A DNA stretch of 64,000 nt from Clostridia bacterium (GTDB lineage Bacteria > Bacillota > Clostridia > Lachnospirales > Lachnospiraceae), in NCBI GenBank assembly GCA_009929615.1, contig SAAB01000008.1, positions 1 through 64,000 of the forward strand, in the 5' to 3' direction. Positions 62,535-64,000 of this stretch are shown here, in pieces; positions within the stretch are counted from its first letter, which is position 1; every line of letters begins with the position of its first letter. The position numbers were made by a program, and so were the translations under genes. Under the pieces are notes generated by a model. That model was not told the origin of the DNA, made no database searches, and saw only the letters and a program-made list of their open reading frames with translations.

Positions 62535-64000
62535 TTATTTAGCTAAAATTTCCATAATCTTATTACTTCTTTCAATAAATGCTGTCAATGCACCTGCTTC
62601 CAATGGCTTGTGGCTGAGAAGTGCAAGATCATAAAGCTGCTGGCAAATCATATCTATATGCTCACCATCGCCATTTGCCAGTACATACTGCACCAGTTTG
62701 TTATTGGCATTCAGAATAAGCGTTTCACCTTCATCGCCAAACATGCCCATGTCAGTCATACCGTACATCTTCATCATATCCTGCATACGGCGGCTCTCTT
62801 CTTTCAGCGTAATCATGGAAGAAGTCTCTGCATTCTTCAGTTTTTCAACTTTGACTTCGATATTATCACGGCCGAGGGCTTTCTTAAATACATCTGTCAG
62901 AGTCTTTGTATTCTCTTCTAATACCTTGGCGTCTTCCTCACTAACTTCCTCTTTGAAGATATCTGCCAAATCTGTATCAATACGATGGAACCGAACCTTA
63001 TTATCATCCTGTTCCAAAACGCTGATAAATGACTGGTCAATCGCATGGGTTAAAATAACCGCATCCATCTCCTGCTCTTTGAACATATTAATGTACTGAG
63101 CCTGCTGAACTTCATCCGTTACATAGAATACCTGATTCTCATGTTTCTCTTTAGCAGCTTCAAGATAATCCTCAAGAGTCAGATATTTTCCATCCAAATC
63201 TTTATAAAGGACGAATTCTTTCATCTTTTCTTTGAATTTCTCATCCTTCATAACACCATATTTGATAAATGGATTGATATCATCCCAGTATTTCTCATAG
63301 CTTTCTCTGTCTGTCTTGCACATGCCGGATAACTTGTCCGCTACTTTTTTCGTAATATAATCGGAAATCTTCTTAACAAATCCATCATTCTGCAGAGCCG
63401 AACGGGATACGTTCAATGGCAGGTCCGGACAGTCAATAACACCTTTGAGCAGCAGCAAAAACTCAGGAATAACCTCTTTGATATTATCCGCGATAAATAC
63501 CTGATTATTATATAATTTAATAGTTCCTTCTGCTGCTTCATACTCCAGATTCAATTTAGGGAAATAGAGAATACCTTTCAGGTTAAAAGGATAATCCATA
63601 TTCAAATGTATCCAGAACAAAGGCTCCTTAAAATCGTTAAAAACTTTTCTGTAAAAAGCTTTGTACTCATCTTCTGTACATTCATTCGGATGTTTTGTCC
63701 AAAGTGGATGGATATCATTAATCAGGAATGGTCGGCGGCGAATCTTTGCCATCTTTTGTTCCGGAGCAATCTCTATCGTCTCCTTTGTTCCATCTTCATT
63801 CTCTTTTTCTTCTGTCTTAGCCGGTTCTGTATAATATTCTTCAACCTTATCTTCCGGCTGAATCTCATCTTCTTTAATATTCTGATATTCCGGTTCTCCG
63901 CCCTCTTTGGACTGATAAATCTCTACCGGCATAAATGCACAGTATTTTTCAAGAACATCTTGAACACGGTTTTCATTCGAAAATTCATAACTGTCTTCAT
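62535..64000 (-). CDS. htpG: molecular chaperone HtpG (Hsp90), 3' part
   Basis: The middle and C-terminal domains of an Hsp90-family chaperone; the frame stays open to the window edge, so the ATPase domain lies outside. The boundary sequence reads SNENRVQDVLEKYCAFMPVEIY, then a charged linker, then INDIHPLWTKHPNECTEDEYKAFYRKVF, VDCPDLPLNVSRSALQNDGFVKKI-like GVIDCPDLPLNVSRSALQ (middle domain signature) and a C-terminal dimerisation region. An ATG at 63932 is internal. It ends at a terminator. Confidence 0.95.
   Translation of the reverse strand, partial: EDSYEFSNENRVQDVLEKYCAFMPVEIYQSKEGGEPEYQNIKEDEIQPEDKVEEYYTEPAKTEEKENEDGTKETIEIAPEQKMAKIRRRPFLINDIHPLWTKHPNECTEDEYKAFYRKVFNDFKEPLFWIHLNMDYPFNLKGILYFPKLNLEYEAAEGTIKLYNNQVFIADNIKEVIPEFLLLLKGVIDCPDLPLNVSRSALQNDGFVKKISDYITKKVADKLSGMCKTDRESYEKYWDDINPFIKYGVMKDEKFKEKMKEFVLYKDLDGKYLTLEDYLEAAKEKHENQVFYVTDEVQQAQYINMFKEQEMDAVILTHAIDQSFISVLEQDDNKVRFHRIDTDLADIFKEEVSEEDAKVLEENTKTLTDVFKKALGRDNIEVKVEKLKNAETSSMITLKEESRRMQDMMKMYGMTDMGMFGDEGETLILNANNKLVQYVLANGDGEHIDMICQQLYDLALLSHKPLEAGALTAFIERSNKIMEILAK

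Overview
This window looks like chromosomal DNA of an anaerobic gut-type Clostridia, most likely Lachnospiraceae. The reasons are moderately low GC, Shine-Dalgarno sites of the AGGAGG type, many lipoproteins with LxGC lipoboxes, and typical clostridial loci: an ethanolamine microcompartment, a selenium-dependent molybdenum hydroxylase cluster, DUF421 and DUF4860. Species assignment is inference. I saw no rRNA, tRNA, CRISPR array, complete insertion sequence or prophage.

Layout. 1-382: fragment of a repeat-rich cell-surface protein (minus). 422-5303: lipoprotein transglutaminase followed by a compact type IV pilus/type II secretion-like operon (GspF platform, four small pseudopilin-like proteins, PilT-type ATPase). 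5372-16422: a twelve-gene minus-strand operon for a selenium-dependent molybdenum hydroxylase: yqeC, yqeB, FAD, 2Fe-2S and molybdopterin subunits, a MocA-like nucleotidyltransferase, a NifS-like protein without its PLP lysine, a purine permease, a MoeA-like protein, a domain-swapped XdhC-like protein, a MOSC protein and RidA. 16503-25452: DUF421, a D-2-hydroxyacid dehydrogenase, a frameshifted AlaX, rpoN, and a TetR/RND efflux pair with a clear promoter-operator. 25911-28908: cytidylate kinase-like protein, MATE pump and a divergent LysR regulator.

28877-39937: a thirteen-gene ethanolamine-utilisation microcompartment operon transcribed eutA-B-C-L-E-M-T-pduL-N-pduS-pduT-S-P. It carries lyase, reactivase, aldehyde dehydrogenase, phosphotransacylase, cobalamin adenosyltransferase and reductase, shell proteins and a GTPase. 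The usual EutVW regulators, EutH permease and alcohol dehydrogenase are not in the window. The promoter is preceded by a perfect palindrome near -65.

40094-44986: an unexplained cysteine-peptidase/glutamine-amidotransferase pair, cysK, a PEP-protein phosphotransferase and truA. 45071-52135: an oligopeptide ABC importer with divergent oligoendopeptidase F. 52193-53981: P-II protein and ammonium transporter behind a leader terminator that looks like an attenuator. 54107-62189: an LspA-like protein with an altered active site, a putative metal exporter with a structured leader, a 38-residue membrane protein, a FUSC-HAD fusion with a dead HAD motif, a barnase/barstar pair, a GGDEF-EAL sensor and a co-transcribed solute-binding lipoprotein. 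62535-64000: 3' part of htpG.

The strongest candidates for new biology are the PLP-less NifS homologue kept in the hydroxylase operon, the leader attenuator before the P-II gene, the lipoprotein barnase/barstar pair beside a FUSC-HAD fusion, and the amidotransferase/C39 pair.
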